Source: an uncultured Lachnospiraceae bacterium (GTDB lineage Bacteria; Bacillota; Clostridia; Lachnospirales; Lachnospiraceae). Taken from it: a DNA stretch of 64,000 bases. Under the pieces are notes generated by a model, which had not been told where the DNA came from, ran no database searches, and saw only the letters and a program-made list of their open reading frames with translations. The stretch covers positions 62,001-126,000 of the forward strand of contig CACYMQ010000005.1 of the NCBI GenBank assembly GCA_902775555.1, in the 5' to 3' direction. A program made the translations under genes and the position numbers. The stretch's first letter is position 1. Each line of letters begins with the position of its first letter. Of this stretch, positions 52,073-61,643 are shown in pieces.

Positions 52073-53824
52073 ATGGCATACAATGGTATCACCGTGAGTG
52101 CGGTGGCGGAGGAGATCCGCCGCCGCGCTGTGGGTGGAAGAGTCGTAAAGCTGCAGCAGCCGGAACGGGACGAGCTGCAGATCACAATTAAAAAGGAAAA
52201 GGATACGGTAAGGCTTCTTTTATCCGCAGATGCCGGACTTGCAAGAGTTTGCATCACGGACAAAACGAAGCCTTCTCCTATGACCGCCCCGGCTTTTCTG
52301 ATGCTGCTTCGAAAGCATATCGGAAGCGGGAGACTGGTCTCCGTGGAGCAGCCGGATTTCGAGCGTGTTCTGGTCTTTACCTTTGAGCATCTGGATGAGA
52401 TGGGAGATCCGTCGGAGAAGAAGCTTGTGGTGGAAATGATGGGAAGATACAGCAACCTGATCTTCCTGGACAGAGATGGGAAGGTTCTGGACAGTGCCAG
52501 AAGGGTCACTCCGGATATCAGTTCCCTCCGCACCGTACTCCCGGGAGTTGCTTATGAGGCTCCTCCGTCCCAGGGAAGAAGCGATCCGCTGAAAGAGACG
52601 AGAGAGGGCTTTCTGTCAAAACTGAAAGAGGGGAAGGGTCAGATCGCAAAGGTGATCCCGTCTCTCTATACAGGCTTCAGCAGGATCACGGGTGAAGAGA
52701 TCGCTCACCGGAGCGGCATTTCCGGGGATACCCATACGGAGGCGCTGACAGAGGAAGACCGGGAGCGGCTTGCGGATACATTTACGGAGCTGACCGGCTG
52801 TATAAGGAAGGGAGAATTCTCTCCCTGCCTCGTGATCGTTGACGGAGAACCGAAGGAATTCAGTGCATTTCCCCTGACGGTCTACCGGGAGGAGGACCGG
52901 AAAGGGATGGACTCCGTGTCGGAGGCACTGGAACAGTTCTATGATCTTCGGAGCAGGAATGCCAGGATCCGTCAGAGATCCCAGGATCTTCGTCAGGTCC
53001 TGAAGACCGCCACGGAGAGGGCGGCAAAGAAGCTGGATCTCCAGGAAGCACAGTTCCGGGATACGGAGGACCGGGAACAGTACCGGATCTACGGGGAACT
53101 CTTAAATACCTACGGGTACGGACTTCAGCCGGGGGCAAAGGAGCTTTGCTGCACCAACTATTATGACGGACAGGAGATCCGGATCCCGCTGGACCCCACC
53201 CTTACGGCAGGAGAGAACAGCAAGCGGTATTTCGATAAATACAACAAGAAGAAAAGAACCCATGCGGCACTTCAGGAGCAGATCGAAGCTACCCGGCAGG
53301 CGCTGGCCTATCTGCAGAGCGTGTCCCATTCCCTGTCCATTGCGGAGGATGAATCGGATCTTGCGGAGATACGGAGAGAGCTTCAGGAAAGCGGGTACAT
53401 CCGTTCCACAGGCGGAAAGAAGGGAAAGAGAAAGGAACCGGCCGCGAAGCCCCTGCATTTTATGACGGAGGACGGGTACCATATCTATGTAGGTAAGAAT
53501 AATATCCAGAATGAAGCGCTGACCTTTGAGTTCGCAACGGGAAATGACATGTGGTTTCATGCAAAGCAGCGGCCGGGCTCCCATGTGATCGTGAAACGGC
53601 AGGGACGGGAAGAGCTGCCGGATCACATCTATGAGATCGCGGCGGGACTGGCGGCCTACTATTCTTCCGGACAGGACGCACCGAAGGTGGAGGTGGATTA
53701 CACCGAACGAAAGAACCTTCATAAATCCCCCGGCCAGCCAAAGGGGTTTGTGATCTATCATACGAATTATTCCATGCTGGCCGCGCCGGACCGTACCGGA
53801 GTGACGGAGGTGAAGGGTGAGTGA
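52073..53824 (+). CDS. rqcH: Rqc2/RqcH-type ribosome quality-control protein (NFACT)
   Basis: A 583-residue NFACT protein. The N-terminal NFACT-N domain starts MAYNGITVSAVAEEI, a coiled-coil middle runs about residues 285-440, and the NFACT-R/DUF814 domain contains ATGNDMWFHAKQRPGSHVIV. RqcH adds C-terminal alanine tails to stalled nascent chains on 50S subunits; older names include fibronectin-binding protein FbpA. AAAGGAA precedes the ATG. It follows glgA on the same strand. Confidence 0.92.
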   Translation: MAYNGITVSAVAEEIRRRAVGGRVVKLQQPERDELQITIKKEKDTVRLLLSADAGLARVCITDKTKPSPMTAPAFLMLLRKHIGSGRLVSVEQPDFERVLVFTFEHLDEMGDPSEKKLVVEMMGRYSNLIFLDRDGKVLDSARRVTPDISSLRTVLPGVAYEAPPSQGRSDPLKETREGFLSKLKEGKGQIAKVIPSLYTGFSRITGEEIAHRSGISGDTHTEALTEEDRERLADTFTELTGCIRKGEFSPCLVIVDGEPKEFSAFPLTVYREEDRKGMDSVSEALEQFYDLRSRNARIRQRSQDLRQVLKTATERAAKKLDLQEAQFRDTEDREQYRIYGELLNTYGYGLQPGAKELCCTNYYDGQEIRIPLDPTLTAGENSKRYFDKYNKKKRTHAALQEQIEATRQALAYLQSVSHSLSIAEDESDLAEIRRELQESGYIRSTGGKKGKRKEPAAKPLHFMTEDGYHIYVGKNNIQNEALTFEFATGNDMWFHAKQRPGSHVIVKRQGREELPDHIYEIAAGLAAYYSSGQDAPKVEVDYTERKNLHKSPGQPKGFVIYHTNYSMLAAPDRTGVTEVKGE

Positions 53825-53839
53825 CGGACCAGCTGACGG

Positions 53840-53868
53840 TTGAATTATCAGAGGTTTTGCGATATAAT
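53840..53868 (+). promoter_or_regulatory. promoter of the yicC-gmk-rpoZ operon
   Basis: TTGAAT (53840-53845), 17 bases, TATAAT (53863-53868), about 63 bases before the yicC ATG. Confidence 0.7.
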
Positions 53869-53930
53869 ATTTATCTATGGATTTCGGGACATTTCAGGTC
53901 CCGTAGAATGACAGGATACGGAGAGAAGGT

Positions 53931-54812
53931 ATGATTCAGAGTATGACCGGCTTCGGCCGTGCAGAGATGATCGACGACAAAAGAAAGTTGGTCGTTGAGA
54001 TGAAATCCGTCAATCACAGATACGCGGATATCACCATTAAGATGCCGAGAAGGCTGAACCGTTTTGAAGCCGGGATCCGGAACATTTTGAAGGACTATGT
54101 CTCCCGGGGGAAGGTGGATGTGTTCATTACCTACGAGAACCTGGCAGAAGCGGATGTAGTCGTACGTTATAACCGGAATGTGGCGGAAGAGTATGTGAAT
54201 TATTTCCGGCAGATGCAGGAGGAGTTCGGTATACAGGAGGAGCTGACGCCCACGGCGGTGGGAAGATTTCCGGAGGTATTCTCCCTCGGAGAGGCGGTAT
54301 CCGAAAATGATGATGAGCTTTTTGCCTGTCTGGAACAGGTCCTCCGACAGGCCGGAGAAAGCTTTGTTTCGGCCCGTGCCGCGGAGGGAGAGAATCTGAA
54401 GAAGGATCTTCTGGCAAAGGTATCCGAGATGCAGATACTTGTGGAGAAGATCGAGGAGCTTTCACCCGAGATCATTGAGGTGTATAAGAGCCGCCTCAGG
54501 GAGAAGCTGGATGAATTTCTTCAGAGGAATGACATCGACGAAAGCAGGATCGCCGCAGAGGTGACCATTTTCGCCGACAAGATCTGCGTGGATGAGGAAA
54601 TGGTACGGCTGAAGAGTCATGTGGACGGAGTACGGGGCATCCTTGAGGAAGGCGGAGCCGTCGGACGGAAACTGGACTTTATCGTACAGGAGATGAACAG
54701 GGAAGCCAATACCACCCTGTCAAAGGCGGGAAGCCTCGCCGTCACGGATATCGGGATCGAACTGAAGACGCTGATCGAGAAGATCAGGGAGCAGATACAG
54801 AATTTGGAGTAA
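53931..54812 (+). CDS. yicC: YicC-family endoribonuclease
   Basis: A 293-residue protein with the YicC_N start MIQSMTGFGRAEM, the VEMKSVNHRYADITIKMPRR motif and the C-terminal GRKLDFIVQEMNREANT. Family members are metal-dependent endoribonucleases linked to sRNA turnover in E. coli. In most Firmicutes a remA gene lies between yicC and gmk; here gmk follows after 17 bases. Confidence 0.93.
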   Translation: MIQSMTGFGRAEMIDDKRKLVVEMKSVNHRYADITIKMPRRLNRFEAGIRNILKDYVSRGKVDVFITYENLAEADVVVRYNRNVAEEYVNYFRQMQEEFGIQEELTPTAVGRFPEVFSLGEAVSENDDELFACLEQVLRQAGESFVSARAAEGENLKKDLLAKVSEMQILVEKIEELSPEIIEVYKSRLREKLDEFLQRNDIDESRIAAEVTIFADKICVDEEMVRLKSHVDGVRGILEEGGAVGRKLDFIVQEMNREANTTLSKAGSLAVTDIGIELKTLIEKIREQIQNLE

Positions 54813-54829
54813 AGGGGAAGAAGAGAAGT

Positions 54830-55450
54830 ATGAATGAAAAGGGTCAACTGATCGTCATTTCCGGATTCTCCGGAGCGGGCAAGGGAACAGTAGTTAAGGA
54901 GCTGGTCGGAAGGTACGGATACAGTCTGTCCATATCCGCCACCACCCGTGCGCCGAGACCGGGGGAGGTGGACGGAAAGGATTATTACTTCAAGACGGAG
55001 GCAGAGTTCCGGAACCTCATCGATTACAACGGACTGATCGAATGGGCGCAGTATGTGGACAATTACTACGGCACTCCGAAGAAGTTTGTGGAGGATGAGA
55101 TCGCGGCAGGAAGGGATGTGATCCTGGAGATCGAGGTACAGGGGGCTTCCATCGTAAGAAAGCAGTACCCGGATGCCATGCTGCTCTTTATCACCACCAA
55201 GGATGTGGAGACCTTAAGAGAACGTCTGACCGGGCGTGGATCCGAGACGGAGGAGCAGGTGGCAAAAAGGATCCGGAGAGCTGCGGAAGAAGCCGAAATG
55301 ATCGGGAATTACGATTATATCATCGTAAATGATGATTTAAATACTTGCATTGACACCGTATATTCGGTTATACTAGGCGGTAAATGCAAGAGAGAAAGAA
55401 ATGAAAGCTTCATACAGAAACTGCAGGAGGATTTCCGGGCAGCAAAATGA
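54830..55450 (+). CDS. gmk: guanylate kinase
   Basis: A 206-residue kinase that phosphorylates GMP to GDP. The P-loop is SGFSGAGKGTVVKEL, and the GMP-binding ISATTRAPRPGEVDGKDYYF and EIEVQGASIVRK follow. In many Firmicutes Gmk is inhibited by (p)ppGpp, so it is a potential target of the two alarmone synthetases upstream. It precedes rpoZ by 26 bases. Confidence 0.96.
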   Translation: MNEKGQLIVISGFSGAGKGTVVKELVGRYGYSLSISATTRAPRPGEVDGKDYYFKTEAEFRNLIDYNGLIEWAQYVDNYYGTPKKFVEDEIAAGRDVILEIEVQGASIVRKQYPDAMLLFITTKDVETLRERLTGRGSETEEQVAKRIRRAAEEAEMIGNYDYIIVNDDLNTCIDTVYSVILGGKCKRERNESFIQKLQEDFRAAK

Positions 55451-55476
55451 GGCATACAGAAAGGAGATAGAGAGAT

Positions 55477-55716
55477 ATGATTCATCCGTCATATTCAGAC
55501 CTGATGGAAGTGGTAAATAAGGAAGTTGAGCCGGGCGAGCAGCCGGTGGTTCAGAGCCGTTATTCCATCGTACTTGCAACCGCCAAGAGAGCGAGACAGC
55601 TGGTGGCAGGACAGGATTTCCCGCTGGTAGACCATGCAGAGGGAAGAAAACCGCTTTCCATTGCAGTTGATGAACTGTATCAGGGCAAGGTAAAGATCGT
55701 CGGAGATGACGAATAA
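55477..55716 (+). CDS. rpoZ: RNA polymerase omega subunit
   Basis: A 79-residue omega protein that helps assemble the polymerase. SRYSIVLATAKRARQLVAG and KPLSIAVDELYQGKVKIV fit the family. The position after gmk is standard. AAAGGAGA precedes the ATG. A stem-loop follows. Confidence 0.94.
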   Translation: MIHPSYSDLMEVVNKEVEPGEQPVVQSRYSIVLATAKRARQLVAGQDFPLVDHAEGRKPLSIAVDELYQGKVKIVGDDE

Positions 55717-55724
55717 AGACAAGA

Positions 55725-55754
55725 AAGCAGGTGACGCTGTCACCTGCTTCTTTT
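55725..55754 (+). terminator. stem-loop between rpoZ and priA
   Basis: AAGCAGGTGAC and GTCACCTGCTT form a perfect 11-bp stem with a GCT loop, then CTTTT. It may act as a partial terminator in the middle of the operon. Confidence 0.65.
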
Positions 55755-55767
55755 GGGAAAGGGCGCT

Positions 55768-57771
55768 ATGTACGCAGACGTGATCATAGATATCTCCCAT
55801 AAGGCAGTGGACAGGACCTTCTCTTACCGGATCCCGGAGGAAATGGAGCAGGAGGTCTCTGTCGGCACGCCCGTAATGGTGCCCTTCGGACAGGGTACCC
55901 GGCTCAGAAAGGGATATGTGATCGCCGTCAGTGAGACCACACCCTGGGAGGAAAGCAGGGTCAAATCCATCGGACGTGTCGCCGAGGGGCGCCTGCCGGT
56001 GGAGAGCAGGATGATCCGTCTGGCCGCATGGATCAGGGACAGATACGGCTGTACCATGATCAACGCCATCAACACGGTAATGCCCGTGAAAGAGAGGGTG
56101 CGAAGCGCCAGGCAGAGGGTGGATGTCCGACAGTTTGAACCGGAGTTCCTGCCGGTGGATTCCCTGAATGAGGATCAGAGACGGGTCTACGGCACATTTG
56201 CAAAGGACTGGGACGAGGGAGACAGGAAGACCTATCTGCTGCACGGAGTCACGGGAAGCGGAAAGACCGAGGTCTATCTCCGTATGGCCAAAAAGGTCAT
56301 AGAGAGCGGACAGAGTGTCATCGTGCTGGTGCCGGAGATCGCTCTTACGTATCAGACAGTTGCCAGATTCCGGACCGCCTTCGCAGAGAGGATCGCCATT
56401 CTTCACTCGGGTCTCAGCAGAGGGGAGAAGTATCGGGAACTGTCTCAGGTCCGCGACGGTGAAGTGGATATCATGATCGGACCGAGATCCGCACTCTTTG
56501 CTCCCTTCTCCGATCTGGGGCTCATCATCATCGATGAGGAGCATGACGGAGCCTATAAAAGTGATTCCACACCGAAATATCATGCCAGGGAAGTGGCTGT
56601 GGAACGTGCCCGGCTGGAGGGCGCAGCGGTGGTCCTGGGATCCGCAACACCGGCGGTGGAGAGCTACCGGGCTGCGGAAGAAGGAACGTATCAGCTTCTG
56701 ACACTTCCGAAACGTGCAGAGGGACAGGCACTGGCAGAAACGGATGTGGTGGATCTTCGGGAAGAACTCCGGGAAGGAAACCGGAGCATCCTTTCCAGAA
56801 AGCTGTATACGGAAATGAAGGAAGCCTTCGAACGGAAGGAGCAGGTGATGCTCTTTCTGAACCGAAGAGGCATGAGCAGCTTTGTATCCTGCAGAAGCTG
56901 CGGAGAAGCCATCCGGTGCCCGAACTGCGATGTGTCGCTGGCACTTCACGGGAAGGATACACTGCTCTGTCATTACTGCGGACATACGGAAAAGATGAAG
57001 ACGGCCTGCCCGTCCTGCGGGTCCCGGCTGATCGGAGGATATGGGATCGGAACCGAACGGGTGGAACAGGAGGTTCAAAAACTCTTCCCGGAAATCCGTA
57101 CGATCCGGATGGACAGGGACACCACCATGAAGAAGGGAGCCCACGGGATGCTCCTGCAGGCCTTCCATGATGAGAAGGCCCAGTGCCTCATCGGTACACA
57201 GATGATCGTGAAGGGGCATGATTTCCCGAAGGTTACGGTGGTGGGGATCCTGCTGGCGGATCTGGGATTCTTTGACAGTGATTTTCGTTCCGCCGAACGC
57301 TGTTATGATCTGCTGACCCAGGCTGCGGGAAGAGCCGGACGGGGAGACCGGCCGGGACACGTGGTGATCCAGACCTATAAGCCGGAGCATTATGTGATAC
57401 AGACGGCAAAGGAACAAAACTATATCCGATTCTACAGTTATGAAATGGCTTACAGACGGCTGCTGGGTTATCCGCCGGTCACACATATGCTGGGACTGTT
57501 GGTCACGGCAAGGGAAGAGGATGCAGCGGACCGCGCGGCCGGAGAGATCGCGGGATCGCTGAAGGATGAGGAGAAGGTGGTGCTGACGGGACCGGGACCT
57601 GCCTTTATCCCGCGGCTGAATGATGTATACCGAAGGGTGATCTATCTTCGTTCGGCTGAGGAAGGAATCCTGAGCGGGATCCCGAAGAAACTGGAGCCCA
57701 TGGTAAATGACCTGTATGAAACCTGCGGAGTAGAGGTGACGTATGATCTCGATCCGCTCCACATCATATAA
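55768..57771 (+). CDS. priA: primosomal replication helicase PriA
   Basis: A 667-residue helicase that restarts stalled forks. The N-terminal DNA-binding region is short, then HGVTGSGKTEVYLR (Walker A, near 160), DEEHDGAYK, and a zinc region with four CxxC pairs near residues 375-420 (CRSCG, CPNC, CHYCG, CPSCG). QMIVKGHDFPKVTVV and RAGRGDRPGHVVIQ are in the second helicase lobe. It is somewhat shorter than most PriA (about 730-800). The ATG at 55768 has AAAGGG; a TTG five codons earlier has no site. Confidence 0.94.
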   Translation: MYADVIIDISHKAVDRTFSYRIPEEMEQEVSVGTPVMVPFGQGTRLRKGYVIAVSETTPWEESRVKSIGRVAEGRLPVESRMIRLAAWIRDRYGCTMINAINTVMPVKERVRSARQRVDVRQFEPEFLPVDSLNEDQRRVYGTFAKDWDEGDRKTYLLHGVTGSGKTEVYLRMAKKVIESGQSVIVLVPEIALTYQTVARFRTAFAERIAILHSGLSRGEKYRELSQVRDGEVDIMIGPRSALFAPFSDLGLIIIDEEHDGAYKSDSTPKYHAREVAVERARLEGAAVVLGSATPAVESYRAAEEGTYQLLTLPKRAEGQALAETDVVDLREELREGNRSILSRKLYTEMKEAFERKEQVMLFLNRRGMSSFVSCRSCGEAIRCPNCDVSLALHGKDTLLCHYCGHTEKMKTACPSCGSRLIGGYGIGTERVEQEVQKLFPEIRTIRMDRDTTMKKGAHGMLLQAFHDEKAQCLIGTQMIVKGHDFPKVTVVGILLADLGFFDSDFRSAERCYDLLTQAAGRAGRGDRPGHVVIQTYKPEHYVIQTAKEQNYIRFYSYEMAYRRLLGYPPVTHMLGLLVTAREEDAADRAAGEIAGSLKDEEKVVLTGPGPAFIPRLNDVYRRVIYLRSAEEGILSGIPKKLEPMVNDLYETCGVEVTYDLDPLHII

Positions 57772-57793
57772 AGATGAAAAGAAGGAGATACGT

Positions 57794-58300
57794 ATGGCAA
57801 TTCGGAATATCAGAGTGGACGGAGATGATATCCTCCGTAAGAAATGTAAACCGGTGAAGGAGATCACGCCGAGGATCAATGAGCTGATCGACGATATGTT
57901 TGAGACCATGTATGAAGCCGGCGGAGTCGGGCTTGCCGCTCCTCAGGTGGGGATCCTGAAACGGATCGTGGTGATCGACGTGATGGACGATAATCCGCTG
58001 GTACTCATCAATCCCGAGATCGTGGAATCCGATGGGGAGCAGGTGGGTGAAGAGGGATGCCTCTCTCTTCCGGGACTGGCAGGAGAGGTGTCCAGACCGG
58101 AGCACGTGGTATGCAAAGCATTTGACAGGGAGATGCAGCCCATTACCGTGGAGGGAACGGAGCTTTTGGCAAGATGTATCTGCCATGAACTGGATCATCT
58201 GGACGGGGTACTGTATAAGGACCTTGCCATCGACGGACTCCACAGAGTGGATCTTCCGCCGGAGGAAGAGGAAGCTGACGAAGAAGAACCCGGGGAGTAA
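57794..58300 (+). CDS. def: peptide deformylase
   Basis: A 168-residue metalloenzyme that removes formyl from new N-terminal Met. All three motifs are intact: GVGLAAPQVG, EEGCLSLPG and CHELDHLDG. The acidic Glu-rich tail (EEEEADEEEPGE) is longer than usual. GAAGGAGA fixes the ATG at 57794, not the longer frame overlapping priA. It is the usual partner of fmt downstream. Confidence 0.96.
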   Translation: MAIRNIRVDGDDILRKKCKPVKEITPRINELIDDMFETMYEAGGVGLAAPQVGILKRIVVIDVMDDNPLVLINPEIVESDGEQVGEEGCLSLPGLAGEVSRPEHVVCKAFDREMQPITVEGTELLARCICHELDHLDGVLYKDLAIDGLHRVDLPPEEEEADEEEPGE

Positions 58301-58360
58301 TCTTCCGGAAGATGGAAGCTGACGAAGCAAGATCACGGAATACAGGAAGGAGAATCGGTC

Positions 58361-59287
58361 ATGCGTGTTATATTTATGGGAACACCGGAATTCGCGGTTG
58401 CGGCACTGAATAAGATCCATGAAGCAGGGCATGAGGTGGCAGCGGTCTATACGCAGCCGGATAAAGCCAAAGGCCGCTCCGGAAAGCTGCAGCCCCCGCC
58501 GGTAAAGGTGCGTGCCATGGAGCTGGGCCTGCCGGTCTTCCAGCCCGAACGGCTTCGGGAGGAGGAAAATGTGACGGCGATCCGGGCACTGGAACCGGAG
58601 ATCATCATCGTTGCGGCTTACGGGCAGATCCTTCCGGAAAGCATCCTTGCCATACCGCCTCTCGGCTGTATCAATATCCATGCTTCCCTGCTCCCGAAAT
58701 ACCGGGGTGCGGCACCGATCGAGCGCAGTATCCTGGACGGAGAAGAGAAGACGGGAGTCACTACCATGTATATGGCAAAGGGCCTTGATACGGGAGACAT
58801 GATCGAGCAGGCCGAGACGGAGATCCTGCCGGAGGATACCGGAGAGACCCTGACGGAACGGCTTGCCGGGATGGGAGGGGAACTGATCCTCTCGACCATG
58901 GAGAAATTAAAGAAGGGTACCGCAGTAAGGACTCCGCAGAAGGAAGAAGAATCCTCCTATGCGAAGATGCTGGATAAGGCCATGGGGGAAATGGATTTCT
59001 CCCGTACGGCAGCGGAGCTGGAGCGGAGCATACGTGCCCTGATCCCCTGGCCCTGTGCATCCACGGTGATCGACGGAAAGCGGGTAAAGATCTACAGGGC
59101 AGAGGTGACGGAACAGTCCGGAACTCCGGGAGAGATCCTGGAGGTTACAAAGAAGTATTTTACGATAGCCTGCGGCAGCGGTGCGCTCCGGATCCGGAAC
59201 CTCCAGCCGGAGGGTAAGAAACCCATGGATACGGCGGCGTATCTGAACGGAAAGAAGCTGGAAGCGGGAATGCAGGCAGGAGTGTAG
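58361..59287 (+). CDS. fmt: methionyl-tRNA formyltransferase
   Basis: A 308-residue enzyme that formylates initiator Met-tRNA. It shows VIFMGTPEFAVAALNKI, the active-site region INIHASLLPKYRGAAPIE and the GDMIEQAETEI tail of the catalytic domain, with a complete C-terminal tRNA-binding domain. It sits in the def-fmt-rsmB order; its stop is 3 bases before rsmB. Confidence 0.96.
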   Translation: MRVIFMGTPEFAVAALNKIHEAGHEVAAVYTQPDKAKGRSGKLQPPPVKVRAMELGLPVFQPERLREEENVTAIRALEPEIIIVAAYGQILPESILAIPPLGCINIHASLLPKYRGAAPIERSILDGEEKTGVTTMYMAKGLDTGDMIEQAETEILPEDTGETLTERLAGMGGELILSTMEKLKKGTAVRTPQKEEESSYAKMLDKAMGEMDFSRTAAELERSIRALIPWPCASTVIDGKRVKIYRAEVTEQSGTPGEILEVTKKYFTIACGSGALRIRNLQPEGKKPMDTAAYLNGKKLEAGMQAGV

Positions 59288-59290
59288 CCT

Positions 59291-60595
59291 ATGGCCGGAG
59301 AAGGAAAGAAAGAACGCAGGGATTCGGCGAGAGATGTGGCATTGGAGATCCTGCTGGATATGGACAGAAACGGAAGGTTCTCCTCCATCGCCCTGGAGGA
59401 GGGGCTGCGTAAGATCCAGTTTCAGGAGAAGGAGAAACGGGCATTTGTCACCCGTCTTGTGGAGGGCACCACGGAATACCGGCTTCAGCTGGATATGCTG
59501 CTTGATCTATATGCGGCACGGCCCGTGGAGAAACAGAAACCGAAGGTACGCTCGATCCTTCGGATGAGTGTCTATCAGATGCTTTATATGGACAGCGTAC
59601 CGGACAGAGCGGTGCTGTCGGAAGCAGCTGCCCTGATGAAGAAAAATCATATGGAAGGACTTCTGGGAGTCGTGAACGGAATCCTTCGAAGTGTCCAGAG
59701 GGGTGTGGAATCCGGTGTGGTACGGGAGCTTTCGGAGAAGTCCCTGTCCTTTCGATACTCTGCACCGGATTGGCTGATCCGGAGACTGACGGAGGATCAT
59801 GGGCAGGAGAAGACGGAGAAACTGCTGGAGGCCTCCTTTACGGACCGGCCCCTGACGGTCCGCTGCAACCGAAGGAAGCAGGAGACTGCGGATCTGCTCA
59901 GACTCTTTACCGAAGGAGAGGTCGTGGCGGAAGCCGGAAAGGAGAGCCTGGCAGCGGTCCGGGTGAAGGATGTGGATTTCGTCCGCCGTCTTCCGGGGTA
60001 CCGGGACGGATGCTTCTCCGTGCAGGATGAAAGCTCCATGCTGGCGGTGGAAGCGCTGGAGCTGAAGCAGGGAGAAAGCGTCCTTGATATGTGTTCCTCT
60101 CCGGGAGGAAAGGCCTGCTATGCTGCAGAGCTGGGTGCGGATGTGACCGCGAGGGATCTGACGGAGGATAAAACGGAGAGGATCCGGGAGAATGCGGAAC
60201 GTCTGGGACTATCTCTCAGGATCGAGGTGCAGGATGCGCTCCTTCCCGTACCGGAGGACCGGGAGCGGTATGACGCGGTCATGGCGGATGTTCCCTGTTC
60301 GGGCCTGGGCGTTATGGGCAGGAAGAATGACATTAAATATCATGTGACACCGGAGGGGATCCGGGAACTGGCACTTCAGGGAAGAGAGATCCTGGATGTG
60401 GCGGCCGGTTATGTACGGCCGGGAGGAAGACTCCTTTTTTCTACCTGCACGATCCTGAACGAAGAGGACCGGGAGACGGCGGAAGCCTTTCTGAAGAAGC
60501 ATCCGGAATTTACGAAGAGGAAGGAACGGCTCTTCCTGCAGGGGATCGATCCCTGTGACGGATTTTACTATTGTATCATGGAGAAGCATGCATGA
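59291..60595 (+). CDS. rsmB: 16S rRNA cytosine-5 methyltransferase RsmB
   Basis: A 434-residue protein with an N-terminal NusB-like domain (about 10-135) and a C-terminal SAM methyltransferase. The cofactor motif is LDMCSSPGGKACYAAEL, and the catalytic Cys residues are in ADVPCSGLGVMGRK and STCTILNEED. It methylates C967 of 16S rRNA (E. coli numbering). The stop overlaps the rlmN start. Confidence 0.94.
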   Translation: MAGEGKKERRDSARDVALEILLDMDRNGRFSSIALEEGLRKIQFQEKEKRAFVTRLVEGTTEYRLQLDMLLDLYAARPVEKQKPKVRSILRMSVYQMLYMDSVPDRAVLSEAAALMKKNHMEGLLGVVNGILRSVQRGVESGVVRELSEKSLSFRYSAPDWLIRRLTEDHGQEKTEKLLEASFTDRPLTVRCNRRKQETADLLRLFTEGEVVAEAGKESLAAVRVKDVDFVRRLPGYRDGCFSVQDESSMLAVEALELKQGESVLDMCSSPGGKACYAAELGADVTARDLTEDKTERIRENAERLGLSLRIEVQDALLPVPEDRERYDAVMADVPCSGLGVMGRKNDIKYHVTPEGIRELALQGREILDVAAGYVRPGGRLLFSTCTILNEEDRETAEAFLKKHPEFTKRKERLFLQGIDPCDGFYYCIMEKHA

Positions 60596-61638
60596 CGGAA
60601 CTAAGAGATCCGGCTTCCATGACGGAAGCGGAACTAACCGCATATGTAAAGGAGCATGGCTGGCCGGGCTTTCGGGCGGACCAGATCTTCGGGTGGATCC
60701 ATGCGAAGCAGACCGGGGATCCGGAAGAGATGAAGAATCTCCCAAAAGACATTCGGAAGGTCCTCGCGGAGGACATGCGTACGGTCCGGGAATGGAAACG
60801 GCTGATCTCGAAGGAGGACGGGACGGAGAAGTTCCTGTTCATGCTTTCGGACGGACAGATCATCGAGACGGTCTTTATGCCGTACCATCACGGAAATTCC
60901 CTCTGCATCTCCTCCCAGGCAGGCTGCAGGATGGGCTGCCGGTTCTGCGCATCAACCATCGGGGGACTGGTCAGGAATCTCACACCCTCGGAAATGCTGG
61001 GACAGGTTTATCAGGTAGTATCCCTTACCGGGAAAAGGGTGGACAGCATCGTTGTCATGGGGACGGGAGAACCGCTGGACAATTATGAGAATCTGCTTCG
61101 TTTCTTAAGGCTGATCTCGGATCCCAAGGGCTACGGACTCAGTCTTCGTTCCATTACGGTATCCAGCTGCGGGCTGGTTCCGAAGATCCGTCAGCTGGCC
61201 GGAGAGGGTGTGCCGATCACATTTGCACTGTCCCTTCATGCGACGACGGACGAAGAGAGAAAGGCGTTAATGCCCATAGCAAACCGTTATACTCTGGCAG
61301 AAACGCTGGATGCATGCAGATATTATTTCGAGAAGACCCACAGGAGGGTCACCTTCGAGTACAGTCTGGTGAAGGGCGTCAATGATACCGCGGAGCATGC
61401 GAAGCGGCTGGCGGCACTGCTGGGCTCCCTTCACGGCCATGTGAATCTGATCCCCGTAAATCCCATAGATGAGCGGGATTATCGGAAGAGCGACCCGGAA
61501 TCTGTACAACTTTTTAAAAATATACTTGAAAGAAATCGAATAAATGTTACAATTAGAAGAAGTATGGGCAGAGATATCGATGCCGCCTGCGGGCAGTTGA
61601 GAAGAAGGGCCATGCAGGAACAGGACGAGAAGGAGTAG
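60592..61638 (+). CDS. rlmN: 23S rRNA/tRNA adenosine C2 methyltransferase RlmN
   Basis: A 348-residue radical-SAM enzyme that methylates A2503 of 23S rRNA and A37 of some tRNAs. The cluster Cys residues are in CRMGCRFCAST (near 111-118), and the second catalytic Cys lies near the C-terminus in DIDAACGQLR. The ATG at 60592 overlaps the rsmB stop (ATGA), giving translational coupling. Confidence 0.95.
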   Translation: MTELRDPASMTEAELTAYVKEHGWPGFRADQIFGWIHAKQTGDPEEMKNLPKDIRKVLAEDMRTVREWKRLISKEDGTEKFLFMLSDGQIIETVFMPYHHGNSLCISSQAGCRMGCRFCASTIGGLVRNLTPSEMLGQVYQVVSLTGKRVDSIVVMGTGEPLDNYENLLRFLRLISDPKGYGLSLRSITVSSCGLVPKIRQLAGEGVPITFALSLHATTDEERKALMPIANRYTLAETLDACRYYFEKTHRRVTFEYSLVKGVNDTAEHAKRLAALLGSLHGHVNLIPVNPIDERDYRKSDPESVQLFKNILERNRINVTIRRSMGRDIDAACGQLRRRAMQEQDEKE

Positions 61639-61643
61639 TCGGT

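Noticed and set aside
55495-57909. 804-codon open frame on the minus strand
   Set aside because: Antisense shadow of rpoZ, priA and the start of def; no ribosome site and low-complexity composition.
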